This document shows, piece by piece, positions 16,664-27,992 of a stretch of DNA of 64,000 nucleotides. The position numbers and the translations under genes were made by a program. The notes beneath the pieces were generated by a model. The model worked only from the letters and a program-made list of their open reading frames with translations, had not been told where the DNA came from and made no database searches. The stretch comes from Desmodesmus armatus (Eukaryota; Chlorophyta; Chlorophyceae; Sphaeropleales; Scenedesmaceae): NCBI GenBank assembly GCA_007449985.2, contig VIIQ02000033.1, positions 555,293 to 619,292 on the forward strand, given 5' to 3'. The first letter of the stretch is position 1; each line of letters starts with the position of its first letter.

Positions 16664-17139
16664 CCCACAATGGCATGGTTGTGGTAGGAAGGCCCACCCG
16701 GTGTTCGAGTGGACTTCGTCAGCTCCTGTGGTGGCGAGTGCTGGCCCAAAGCTGGCCCACAGCTGGTCCAAAGCTGGCCCCCAGCAACCCAAGGAACGCG
16801 CGTGAACCCATGTTTGACGCCGATTTTCAGGCTTGTAAGTGAGCAATATGCATTCTGCGGTGTGTGTGTCCCTATACACATCTGTATGTCCTGTTGCAAC
16901 GACGAGGTCGTGCATGGTCTGCTGCTGCTTCAAGTTGCCCTGCTACAGCTGCAGCTGCAGCAACAGTGCTGGATTGAACTGCATGCCACTGACCACTGAG
17001 TTGCAAGATCTCCCACTTGAAAACAGCTATCTGCCGGTGTAAGTCGTGTGCCGCATGAGACTGAGTCTCCCACCAGGTCTGACATTCCAACTTGATGCGA
17101 CGCCTGCACCAGCACTCTTTGGGGAGTGATTGTTACAAA

Positions 17140-17303
17140 GGGCTGATCCAACAAGTGCTGCAGTGCCCCTGCCAGAGCCTGCTGTAGTTGCAAGCCCTGC
17201 ACCAGGTGCTGTAGACCCTGCTGCTGCGGCTGCTGCTGCTGCTGCGGCAGCATCAGCCGGCCCAGTTGTTGACATCATCCCAGCTGCAGCGGCAGCACCG
17301 TAA
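17140..17303 (+). pseudogene. Inverted relic of a third LPMO tail
   Basis: The plus-strand reading carries EPAVVASPAPGAVDPAAAA and then PVVDIIPAAAAAP and a TAA at 17301-17303. This nearly repeats the end of LPMO-B (EPAVVASPAPDVVDPAAAA, PVVEVVPAAAAAAAP). The similarity continues past the stop (TAAGGTGCTGTGCACAGC against TAAGGTGCTGTCCACAGG). Only the 3' end of the last exon and some UTR remain. It points the opposite way to LPMO-A and LPMO-B, and no catalytic exons are nearby. Confidence 0.85.
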
Positions 17304-17352
17304 GGTGCTGTGCACAGCGTGAGTCAGGCACCGTAAGGTGCTGTGCACAGCA
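17296..17352. repeat. Short tandem duplication after the relic stop
   Basis: CACCGTAAGGTGCTGTGCAC occurs at about 17297 and again at about 17329. It duplicates the stop codon and the start of the 3' UTR of the LPMO relic. Confidence 0.85.
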
Positions 17353-19611
17353 TGCGCCAGGCGCTGCCATCGGATGTGACAGAGTGCATGCCTTTTCATG
17401 ATTCTGTTACAATGATTACTGCCCGGGAGTGAGACTTATGTTCAGCTGGCTTGAACGCTATTCGGTCGTTTTGCTGCTCTGAGCAGCAGGCGGATGGCCT
17501 CAAGCCCTGCACATGAAGCAAGGGATGAGGGGTGGTGGTGCAGCTGCAAGCTGCACTACACGGCTTTGCCCCACACGGCCATATTGGTCCTTTGTTCATG
17601 ATGTTTCTTGCAGCTTGCAAGGTGGGATGCTGGTCCGTTCATGACACTTCAATCTGCCGATGTATGTCGGTGTTGAGACTCCTTTGTGCGGTCGTTGTGC
17701 GTGCATCTGACCCCAATGTGTGTAGTGGTGGAGTCGGAGGGCACCTCCAGCAGTTGGAGGTTTCCGTAACCCCGTGACTTGATGCAGCAGCAGCAGGACC
17801 GTGATGCCCAGAGATAGTGGTGGCTAGCATGTGCTTGTTGCTTGCATTTTTGTGTTCGTCTGCTGTTTGCTTCTCTCTGCATGCTCCATCCTATGAGCAC
17901 CGGTGTTGAGGCGGCAGCAGCAGCACCACCCTGACTTTGTCTGTGGGTCCACGTGCCTTGCCTCTGTGCAGCTGTGTTGTTATGCTGCAGCTGACACATG
18001 ATTTTGCAGTGGCCGTGGCAGCACTTTGCGCGAGTGTTTTGTGTGCGTTACGCTACCTGACCGCTGTGTGCTGACAGCAGCAGCGCAGCAGCAGTGGCCT
18101 TTGGTGGCAGCGACAGTGTGTTCTGGAGCAGCTGAGTGTGTCCCTTGCAGCACTCTGGCTCTGGGTCTGTTTGGCGGCATTTTGTGCGGTCGTTGTGCGT
18201 GCAGCCCCTGTGCAGCTGCATTCCTGTGCTGCACATGCTAGCACCCCATGCTCCCCTCATATTTCAGTGTCAGCGTAGCCCTCCTGTGCAGCAGCTGGTT
18301 TGAGAAGCCATGTTCCCAGCCTTCTGCGTGGCAGTTGTAGAGGTTCCTGTCGTGTGGGGCTGAAGTATCGCTGGAGCTGTGCTCGCGTCAGCCTGTCCCC
18401 TACTGCAGTGGCGTGTGCCCTGCTTCCTTGCTATGTGTCTGCTTCTTGCAGAGGCCTACTAGTTGTGGCCCTGCAGGTGCAGCTTTCTCTGGGTCGGGTG
18501 GCCACTGTAACGTTTCCTGGCACTACATTATGTAGTGCTACGGTTGCATACAGGGTGCTGGTGTGCTCCTGTGCAGCTGTGCATGCATTTGTAGCAGTTA
18601 CAGCTGTGCCTGTTGGTCTTCTGGTGACACAGTGCCAGCTGCTACATAGGTTGTGCATGCCCAATGCCGCTTCGGTGGGTGTGATATGTTGTGTTCTGGC
18701 TGTGTGGTATTGCCAACCTTATGTTGCCCTCTTCGTGTCTTGCACAGTGGCCATCCGTCCCTCGTTTTGCCCATGCAGGGCAGCAGCTGAGCTAGCTGTT
18801 GCTACCTGTGTGTGGTGCTTCCTTCTCCTGTTCATCCTTGCCATCACAGTGTGGTGCTCTCTACCTGCTGTGTTTGGTGCTTGCTGTGTGCTTCCTGCCT
18901 TCGGCACCTATGTGTTGGGGTGGTTTTGCGTTCATGCCCGTTGGTTGGGTGTTGGGCCATGGTGTGTGGACCCTGCCCTCATTCCCATTTGGCTTCGTGC
19001 CTTGTTTCGCTCTTTGCACATGTCTATTCAGTGCCCTGGTGCAAAAGTGGTTTAGCTGCATGCTGGCCTGACCAGCCGGGTATGTAGTTGTTGCCCTTTG
19101 AAGTGCATGTCCGTGCTGAGGCTGGTCCCCTTGGTCGCTGACTTGACTGTCCAAGGTTGCTGCTCTGGACGTGTTGCTCGTTCCCCCTTGGGGGTGCCGT
19201 TTCTGGTTGTGCCGGTGCTGGGTGGTGGTTGGCAGTCTGCTTGCAAGGTTGAGGTGCAGTGCAGCGCAGTTGTGTCATGGGGCTGACGAGCCGTGGTAGG
19301 TTCCCAACTTCTGCAGCTGTGTGTAAGCCACTGAGACATGTGGCTGACTGTTGCCCATTCCTGGTACTAGGTGCTGGATTATTTTTCTCTTGCCGACACA
19401 CACACTGCCTTTTCTTGCTCAGCTCAGTCTTCTCCTGGGAGGGGGAGAGTGGTGAGTGGTGTGTGTGTGGTTGATGCATTGCTGCTGTGTCAGCCTGTGC
19501 TGAGCATGGTCTGCGTGTGTCTGGCGCGCAAAATGCGCAAACAAAGTGATGTTGATGAAAGGACAAAACGAAACCACTGTAACGTTTCCTGGCACTACAG
19601 CGGCCAGTGAA
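17353..19611. other. Gene-poor spacer with short dispersed repeats
   Basis: No supported gene. TTTGTGCGGTCGTTGTGCGT occurs at 17683 and 18181. AACGTTTCCTGGCACTAC occurs near 18509 and 19580, with a variant near 41800. These suggest decayed mobile repeats. The long open frame at 18300-19055 is Cys/Val/Leu-rich only because the DNA is TG-rich. Confidence 0.5.
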
Positions 19612-19848
19612 CACTGGTCGGGTGTGCATGGTTGCGCTGCGCTGGCAGTCGCTGTAGCACACCGAGGAGGTGTGTGGGTTCAACTCCCATGCTTTTTGGT
19701 CCGGGCACTGGGCACCTCCTGGTATAGGGGTGTTAGGCGATTTCATTGGTGAGGCTCTGCCTCGGGCCCCCGGCAATTGGGTTCGCCTGATTGCGCTGTG
19801 TGTGGCCAGCCAGTGGGATTACGCCCCCCCTGGTAAAACAAAAAAAAA
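19612..19848 (+). mobile_element. SINE-like element, copy 1
   Basis: About 235 bp ending in an A-rich tail (19835-19848). It matches copy 2 at 48588-48792 over some 200 bp. GGGTTCAACTCCC near 19677 fits a pol III B box and T arm. TGGTCGGGTGTG near 19615 is a weak A-box match, giving a tRNA(Leu/Ser)-like head. The tail A-run supports retroposition. No target-site duplication was identified. Confidence 0.6.
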
Positions 19849-20590
19849 TGTTTCTTGCATTTGTGCCATGGCAGGGTCTGTCCCATTGCCTGTCTCTTAG
19901 CGTAGCTGTGCATCTCTTATGGTTGCGTGAAATACAGTGCACTCGCTGGCTCTGTAAGGCCCCTGCGTTCCTGGAAGATTTGGCAGCGATTTCTTGGCAG
20001 TTTGGAGGACCCAGTGTGACTGGATCAACTCAAATTGTTCAAGCTGCGCCTGTTGGTACGAAAGCTGATCTGTCATGGGCTGTGACTGCCCATCCTGGGT
20101 AGAGAGAGCTGTGGATGTGTGCAACCACTTGCCCAGCATCTCCTGGTGATAGTGCACAACTTGTTGACGGTGTGAATTACCCGGTTGTTTTGCCCAGCCC
20201 AGGGTTTGTGATAGGCTCGGTGTTGTACCTTTGCAAATGTGTGGTTGCTTTGAAGCCATATTCATCCGCGGTGGGGTGATGGTCGCCCCTGCATGAGCAA
20301 TGCAGAGTAGAACGCAAGCAACCCGGTGATACTGCCGTACGATCTTACTGTGTGGCCAACATGTCTACTTGTAACCTCACCCTGGGGTCCCCTTCAAGCC
20401 CACGGCAGGCCCTGTGGGTGTCATGCCGGCATGCTGGTGGTACCAACAACTGCCCGCAAGGGACCGCTGACCCAGTTCCGCATCATGCCACATGAGATTG
20501 AAGTCAATCTGCATACGGCAGCATATGGCCATTTCAGACATTCTCATAGGCTCAAACAAACAGCGCACGTGCCTGGGTTCAATGCACCCT
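19849..20590. other. 3' flank of the DHODH-family gene
   Basis: No gene recognised. It lies between the SINE copy and the stop codon of the minus-strand gene at 20591, and presumably contains that gene's 3' UTR. Confidence 0.45.
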
Positions 20591-23500
20591 TCAGGCAGCC
20601 GACTTGACAACGGGACTGGCTCCAGCGCCCATAGCTGGCTGCTTAGCAGCCCCAATGCATTGCGGCGGCAACGACACCTGCTGCTGCTCCTGACACACGC
20701 CATCGCCACTCGCCAGCTGCCCCTGCTGCCCGCAACACTGCTGCTGCTGTGCATGTAGTGAGTGGAACTCTTGTGCAAGCAGTGGGTTCCACATCATGCC
20801 TGTAGCGCTCTGCACGAAATCGGCCCCGGCAGCCAGCATTTCCTGCACATGTTGGCCGCTGCTGACACCTCCAACACCAATGAGTGTCAGGTCGAGCTGC
20901 CGGCTGTTGATGATGCTGCGTGCTGTGCGTACAAAGTCCAGGGCTGCCTGGCGGATGGGGGCGCCACAGACTCCGCTGGTGGGGCGGTCAGGGCCAAGGG
21001 CAGGTGAGCCGTCAGCGTCCAGAACAGTCCTGTGAGTGTGTTGTATACGAGCACACAACTTTGTTACAGATGTGACACAAATAGGTAACATCAACGACAG
21101 GTGCAACACTGCTGAAGCCCAGCTAGCTAGAGTCAGGACATGCTCTCCAGCAGCTGCTGTGGTGAGCCCCCCTCAAAGGGTTTTTGCTTGAGTGATGTCT
21201 ACAAGCACACCTGTCAACTTTTGCTGCCACTGCCGGTGACGTCAGGCACTGCTGCTTGGACAGGGAACAAGCAGTGCCTGCCGTCACCTGCTCAGACTGT
21301 TCATGCGGGACAACGCCCAAACTCAATATTGTTGCATTTGTTCACAGCTATCAATCCCTGCTGCAGCTGTCAGCCATATTGATGATGGTACAGGTGCGCA
21401 AGTAGCAGTCTGCATGAACAGCACTTCTAGAAAGTATGCACGCCCACCTGCTGAGGCCGTTGATGCCTGACACCCCCCTCACTCCTGCTGCAGCTGCTGC
21501 AGCCAGCACTGCCTCCAGTTGCTGCTCTAAGTCAAACGCCCCGACCTTGATCACCAGGGGGATGGATGGGCCCAGTGCTGACACTAGTGCTGCGGTCAAC
21601 TCTGACACCTGCAGGCACATACCACAGCATCGCCAGCTGTTTCAGCAATGATCCGACTGAACACAGGCTGAACTACGGGTGGCAACTGAGGGAGGGCAGT
21701 GCAGGGAAGGGAAAGGCATGCCACGCCATGGGCTGTTGGCTGTGGCAGGAACTGCATTGCAAGCTGAAGGTACACTAGTCTCAACCCCTGGCAGCACTAT
21801 AATGAGGTGGGGGCAGTGCATTGATGGAAGTGCCATGTTGTGGGCGACTGGGCTATTGCTTTACACTCCTCCCTGTGCCTTGCCCCTTCTCTCTGTTGCC
21901 TGAGGCAAGCTCCCTGTCACCTGCTGTGCGTCTGTGTAGAGTGCTCCCTGGCCCTTGCCCACATTGGGGCATGACAGGTTGGCCTCAACCACCACAGCGC
22001 CTGCAACACCAACACACGCACATTGTGAGTAGTGGCACCAATGACAGTAGCAGGCTGATAGTTTGACACGTGCAGGGCAACGAAGTGCCATATGCTCTGC
22101 ACTGTGAACTGCGTCAAAGTCTGCACTGGCGCCAGGGCCACAGGGAACGTGCAAAGTTTGAGGCCTCTGCTGGCTGTGAGCAGCAGCTCTGCATCACCTT
22201 CACTTGTGAGTACAACCTGCTACTGGTATGGTGCGGCACCATCAGGAGAGCTGGTACTGCACAAACAGTGGCGATGAATGCGGAGTGCTAGCAGTGTGGC
22301 TTACCTGCCGCCTTGGCCAGCAGTGCTGCCTCCACAAAGTCATCTAGGAAGGAAACACCATCAGGCCGGTTGGGGGTGCCAGTCACAGACACCACCAGCA
22401 CCTGTACAGAAAAGACAGAAGTCAGCGCCAAGCCTGGACCACTGTGTGTGGACGTGTGGGCAATATCACCTCACACAGCAGAGAATGAAGGCTTGTATGC
22501 GTAGGGTAAGCACAAAAGGCTGATTGCTGCGCTTGGGTGCTGACATGTTGCCCGACAGCAACAAGCCTGGACCATTGCTTTGTGGACGTGTCAGCGACAT
22601 CATCTCAGACGGCATCACCTCACACAACAGAGAATGAGTGCTTGTATGGGTAGACACTGGGCAGAGTGGGCACAAATGGGCTGATGGCTGCACCTGGGTG
22701 TAAACAAGACGTGACATGTTCTCTTGTACACCCAGGTGCAGCCATCAGCCCATTCTGCTTACTCTGCCCAGTGTCTACCCACACAAGAATGGGGAAGAAA
22801 ATGTTACACGCAGACCCAACCCTAGAATGCTAGACATAGATGCTATGCAATGATTCAGGGCCGTGTGCCAGTAGGGCATCAAGCATTCCCTGATTCACAG
22901 CACGTGGCTGGTGTGCACTGCAGTTGTCAGGGGCCACCGCTTGTTACCCTAGCCACTTCACTGGACACGGCCTCATGTCAAAAGCCATGTATCCACCGTC
23001 TTCGCCGGAGCTGTCCAAATCGTTAGCACAGCCGACCCCCCTCCCCCCCCCTCTGGGCTCCCCTGCGACAGCGCACCTGTCCTGGCCCCAGTGCTGCCGC
23101 TGCTGCGGGGATGTCGCGCATGAGGTACTCCCTGTCCATGCTGGGCATGCCAAAGCTGTTGGTGATGGCAACATGGGGCTGCAGGAACAAGCCTGCACCT
23201 GTGCCTCCCGCTGCTGCTGCTACTACTGATGAAGGTGCTGCTGCTGACGGTGCAGTGTGGTGGGCTTGCCGGCTGCTGCTGTCAGCGGTCTGCTGCTCTG
23301 GCAGTGTCTGTCCTACAGACTGTGAACACAGAGGCAAACAGCAGCAGACAAGAACAGCACAGGGGGCCATACACGATGGTGCACAAAGACATGTATGGTA
23401 AGTGCTGCAGGGGGGATGACCGACATGCTGTCCAGTTGCAGGAGGCAGGCAGCAGCAAGACGCCAGCCTGACCGTGCTGTGTAGTCCTGCAGCACCAACA

Positions 23501-24546
23501 ACAGGGCCAGCTTGCAAGCTGCTGCTGAGCAGAAGCTTTCTGGAGATGTGGGTGTTGACCCTTATGCAATGTCCACTTGATTGAGACTGCACACGTCGTG
23601 CTGCTGCATGTGTCAGCTTCTGCCTCTGCTGCTGGCAGCCGCCTGTACTCACGAGAACGGGTGCTGCCGCGTCTGCGGTGGTTAGCTGGTTGTCAGCTTG
23701 AAGGTACAGCACGTTGGGGGGTGCATGGCCTGTGTGGTGCAGCAGGTGCAGCATGTGAGCGACACAAGATGAGGATGTGTATGGTGTACTCAGCTAGCTG
23801 AAGAGAGCACACCTATCAGCACTGGCAGCTGCACACTGTGCCTGGTTGGCTGTATGAAGACCATACATGCAGCAGACTGACAGGCTATGTTGCCCCTATG
23901 GACACGAAACAGTCACTGATAGATAAGGACTGTGAGAGCATATGTGCTGATGCACGGTGCTCTTGGCGCTGTTTCTCATTGCATGGGCTGTCAGGCATAT
24001 GCATGCTGCTGGCGCACAGTAAACCCGTGCTGCTGCTTCTCATCGCATGCGCCGTCAGGCGTGTGAATGCTGCTGGTGCACACCTGTGCTGGCTTGTGTG
24101 CGGATGGTCTTGTATGTGAGTATGTCAAAGCCCATCTGCCCAGCAAAGGTTGTCCACCTGCTGTCAAGAAGGGGGCCAGCTGGCACACCCAGCCTGGATG
24201 CAACCTGGCAGGGCATGAATGGCAGGCTGTCACTTGAACATGGAAACATTAGAGGGTACAACGAGACTGCACTGTTGTCGTGTGCTGAAGGTGCAGCACC
24301 GTCATTTCTTTTACCTTTCGCCCCTGCGAAATGTTGCTGCTCCAGGCTGCTGCATGGTGACAGACGCAAGCCCTAGCAGCAGCCAGCTGTTATGCGGGTG
24401 CACAAACACACCTTGTGTCCCAGAAAGTCGATCCACTGTGATTTGGGCGGCAGCTGGCGGTCGGGCACATCTCCTGGCCATTGTGGGCCCTCCTGCAGGT
24501 TGTGTGCCCACGAAGCTGTGATGTCGTATATGCAGGCAGGCTGCAT
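20591..24546 (-). CDS. Dihydroorotate dehydrogenase family protein (class 1-like)
   Basis: Seven exons: 24546-24412, 24204-24084, 23312-23077, 22401-22305, 22000-21921, 21608-21448 and 21029-20591. They join in phase to 422 residues. The chain reads as one TIM-barrel flavoenzyme. It has VPAGPLLDSRW and FDILTYKTIRT (N-terminal strands), then HVAITNSFGMPS, VLVVSVTGTP, EANLSCPNVGKG, LVIKVGAFD, SGINGLSR and LTLIGVGGVSSGQ with AAGADFVQ (FMN phosphate loop). The family oxidises dihydroorotate to orotate in UMP synthesis. The Cys of NLSCPN sits where class 1 enzymes carry the catalytic base; class 2 uses Ser. No mitochondrial presequence or membrane helix is seen, unlike the class 2 enzyme of plants. 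A Ser/Ala/Gln insertion lies before PHVAIT and a Gln-rich tail ends the protein. A related barrel such as a dihydropyrimidine dehydrogenase-type domain is possible. The exact substrate is not proven. Confidence 0.75.
22430..22720. repeat. Diverged tandem duplication in the same intron
   Basis: A unit starting AAGCCTGGACCA at 22432 recurs at 22563. It shares TGTGGACGTGT, ATCACCTCACACA and AGAGAATGA blocks, and both units end near TGACATGTT. The second unit contains the left arm of the hairpin. Confidence 0.7.
22643..22785. repeat. Long imperfect hairpin in the DHODH-family intron 3
   Basis: Arms 22643-22702 and 22727-22785 are reverse complements over about 59 bp. The innermost 27 bp match perfectly. 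A 24-base loop separates them. It could be a MITE or a precursor of small RNA. Confidence 0.85.
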
Positions 24547-25699
24547 GTCGCTTGGGTTCAAGTGTGACGCTTTCGATGTTGAAGTCTATTGCTGAGCTCA
24601 CACGACGAAGCTAGCAGTGTACGTGTCCAAGATCTTGTCTCGGAAAACTTTGGCGCCCTGTTTTGAATCTATGATGATCGCAAATGGCATGTAATGTGTT
24701 GAGCATGTAACAAGGAAACATCAGCGTCCGTTGTCATCACCCAGCGGGTTGTGAGTCACACCGTGTGACCCGGCGGACTGTCAGTCAAGAACTGCTGCTG
24801 CCCACTGCCAACGGGAATTGTCCAGTGGCCACTGGCTGAGCCTCAGCCCTCAGTGTCGCCCTGGATGCTGCGCACACTGTTACATGACAAACCTCACCGA
24901 TTGCACAATTGATATCTGTACATCGATGGTGCACCCACCAGCAGGCACCTGAACTCCGACTACCAGGCCAGGCTGTTTCTCAACATGGTGCACGTGCAAG
25001 CTCTTGTCAATGCTGGTGATATGCAATGCTGCTGACTGATATGAAATGCAGCAGCAACATGAGTAGCCACCGACATAAAGGGGCTGAGGGCCAACTTGAT
25101 GAGCACCAGGCTGTTCAAATTAGTCACCGCTCTCGACCAAGTAGACACACGAACTGCCCTGACAAGCACACACTGCGCTTTTTGACACCCATGCAGACAT
25201 CAACTCCTGCAACATGTCATGCGGTCAGGTGAAACAATCACACCTGCAAGGTCGAAAGGAGCGCCAAAAAAGACGCCCACTACCCCGTAAGAACGTACTG
25301 ATACACATGCTGCCTCACTGCAGATAAGTGTCTTCATGCTGCCATTGCTGCCTGCATCCTGCCATGCACCACCGTGGTGGCACCCACCGCGCCATACAAG
25401 CTGTGGTTCAGCCCCCACCCTGACAGCACGAAGCCTGTCATGCCACCGGTGATCGAGTCTGCCAGACTTATGGTTGGCAACAACCAGCACGCTAGTAGAA
25501 GCAACTGGACCCAATCCACTACGCCACATAGCAGACTAGGAGCACACTGCCCAGAACCTAGGACAACGAAAGGCCCTGAACAAAAGGCCCTGCCAGGCTG
25601 CCACCACCGCAGTAGCTGATGATGCGCGACCATAGTCAATGTTGCCTTCCCACAAAACCACATGGGGGAGAGGGGCGGTACAGCTGGGACAGGAACCAC
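24547..25699. other. Intergenic region upstream of the DHODH-family gene
   Basis: About 1.15 kb between the start of the DHODH-family gene and the stop of the LIN37-like gene, both on the minus strand. It holds the promoter of the former and the 3' UTR of the latter. No gene or clear core promoter was recognised. Confidence 0.45.
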
Positions 25700-27174
25700 T
25701 CAGCCATCCACAGCCATGTCAGCAGCAGCTGGCTGCTCCTGATCTGCTGCTGCCTGCAGCTGAAACCCAGCCGCCAATTGCTGCTGGTACTGCTGCTCAC
25801 TCAGCAGAGCATCTGCCTGAGTCACATCAGTCCCAACTGTCAGTGCATCAATCTGCAGCTGCGTTGAAGCTGCTGGTGGCCCCTGCAGCCCCAAAGCAGC
25901 TGCCTCAGCTGCAGCAGCAGCTGCAACAGCTGCAGCAATGGCTGCGGGATCAATCGCAGCAGCAATGGCAGCAGCATCCATTGCTGCCAGATCAGCAACA
26001 GCAGCAGCCTGCTGCTCCTGCACCTCTGCTGCTGCTGGGTCTGCCTGCTGCACCTCATATGCAGCAGCTGTGCCCTCTGCAGCCTCCTGCTTCACCCCCT
26101 CCTGCTGCTGCTCAGCACCAGCCCCACCCGCATGTGGGGGCAGCTGCAGCAGCACTGACGCCGGGTGCTGCTGCTGCTGCAGTGCCTGGGACACCGCTAT
26201 CCCCTTACTCAGCTGCTGCAGCTGGAGCAACTGCTGGTGCTGCAAGGCTGCTGCACCTTGCTGCTGCTGCTGGTGCTGCGCTGCCTGTGCTGCCAGCAGC
26301 TGTGTGACCGCGAGTGTGTTGGCAGCAGCCACCAGTTTGAGCCTGTCCCTGTAGCGCTCAACGCGCCTCAGGCGCAGCGTGGTGGCGTGCTTGCGCTGAC
26401 GCACCCAATGGCGCTTCAGGTCCACCACAGCTTGCTGCAGGCAGGGAGGGCGGCACACAGCACCAACAGGGGCAGGCAGGTTGGTCACAAAGTGAGGAGA
26501 GCGGCCTGGAGCAGATGGCAAGACAGGCACATTTGCTTGGCCTCAGAAGCGGTCAACCACTAGAACACCATCGACAACCAATGAATAGCGCCATGTATAA
26601 ACTGCACTGCCTGCACTGCTGCCACAGCTTCTCACCTCTGGGTTGTAGTCGTCCACGTCATCCACCAGGGCTTCAGGCTCCTGCACACCAGCCAATGATA
26701 GCTCCAGGGGGCGGGGCAGGTTGAAGGCAGACTGAGCCTGAGGCACCAGCAGCAGCAGCAGCAGCAAGACACGCCAGGTGAGAGACCACAACCGCGTGAA
26801 CACTGTTGGTCGACCACCACAGGCGCACAAAAACTGACACCAGGGCTTGGTGTGCGGGGTACCTGGTATGAAGCATGGCAGGTTTGTCAGTGCCCTGTTG
26901 TCACATTGGACCTGCCACTGCTGAGTGGCTTGAGGCCCTACCACCTAATCACCACTACAGCAGCTGCAGCTATTCCATGGAACCCCCCAAACGATGTGTG
27001 ATGTCAGAGTAATCCCGCCCCTGATATCACACATCACAGGCATGAAATTGTACAGCAGAGCTGCTACGTGTGAAGATGCATGTGCTGATGCACCTTGACC
27101 TTCCTCCAAACATGGTGGCATGCTGGTTGTCCTGTTCACGCTGCTGGTGCCACATGTGCTGATACCGGTGCGGC

Positions 27175-27209
<35 letters not shown>

Positions 27210-27992
27210 CCGCTGCATTCATTGCTGCTGTTGAGCTGGCGTCACCACTACTGCTGCTGCTGATGTTGCCACTGCTGTCTCTGCCATAGCATCCTGCTGC
27301 TCACCGGTCCTACGATGCTTTCCACATCCACCTCAGGCTCGTTCCGCACCCAGCGGCGCGCGAGTGTGTAGCTGCAGGGCAGCACGGCACAACATGGCAC
27401 ATCACAGCAACAAGCTGGGTGCAGTGCAGACTGACAGTGTGGGTGCAGTGCAGACTGTGGTGAGTGGTTTAATCTGGCTGTTACACTGTCTGTAAGCAAC
27501 TGCAGCTTCCCAGCGGGCCAGGCATGTCTCACTGTCAGCTGGTGCAGCAAGATAGTCGTCAAAGACACAGAGCTTCAGCATGTGCAGCCAGTGACACAAC
27601 CACTGCTGCTTCAGGGGTGCTGGTGCTGCTGCTTACCCTGGTGGAGGCACTTCATTGTTCTCCACATATACCTGCGAACAACGTCCCAACAACCCCAAAC
27701 AGCATAGCACTCAGCTCACTGCAAGCACATCGTGGTGACGTGCACTCCGAGGGTGGGGCATGAGTGTGCAGTGACTTGGCCAGATGAGCATACTTCTGAG
27801 TGTGTTTGTTCTTACCCCTCTGTCTGCGACAGTCAGCACTGCTGGCACTGGGGGCCTGGGCACGTTTTCTGCCGCTGCTGCAAATGCTTGGGCATAAGCA
27901 GCAGCAGCGGGCATAGCAGTGCTGGCTGCAGCAGGGCCCGCTGCCGCGCTGCTGCTGGGCTGCATGGGAGCAGACTGTTGATTCCACATCAT
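25700..27992 (-). CDS. LIN37-like subunit of the MuvB/DREAM cell-cycle complex
   Basis: Five exons: 27992-27816, 27602-27487, 27371-27305, 26737-26636 and 26434-25700. They join in phase to 398 residues. Three blocks match the order of LIN37. The first is LKLCVFDDYLAAPAD and then YTLARRWVRNEPEVD, like the VIKLFD and CRAWMRN region. The second is FNLPRPLELSL, like the KLPPP segment. The third is a basic helix, LKRHWVRQRKHATTLRLRR, like the conserved QRW-x-RQRW C-terminal helix. LIN37 joins LIN9, LIN52, LIN54 and RBBP4 in MuvB and is needed for repression of cell-cycle genes. The tail is extended by about 200 Gln/Ala-rich residues, much longer than in animals. The first Met is chosen because exon 1 is open from it and ends in phase at GTAAGAAC. 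The assignment rests on short motifs. Confidence 0.55.
27177..27207. repeat. (CTG)10 microsatellite
   Basis: A CTG run in intron 3 of the LIN37-like gene. It reads CAG on the gene strand. Expansion would lengthen an intron, not the protein. Confidence 0.95.

Noticed and set aside
18300..19055. A 251-codon plus-strand frame resembling a membrane protein
   Set aside because: It is rich in Cys, Val and Leu only because the DNA is TG-rich. It overlaps dispersed repeats and has no homology or splice support.
19612..19700. A functional tRNA gene
   Set aside because: The B-box/T-arm part is good, but no complete cloverleaf with a matching acceptor stem can be built, and the element has an A tail and a second copy. 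It is better explained as a SINE.
25200..25699. Minus-strand frames at 25200-25699 as an extra exon or gene
   Set aside because: They lie after the LIN37-like stop codon, have no domain and no conserved splice sites.
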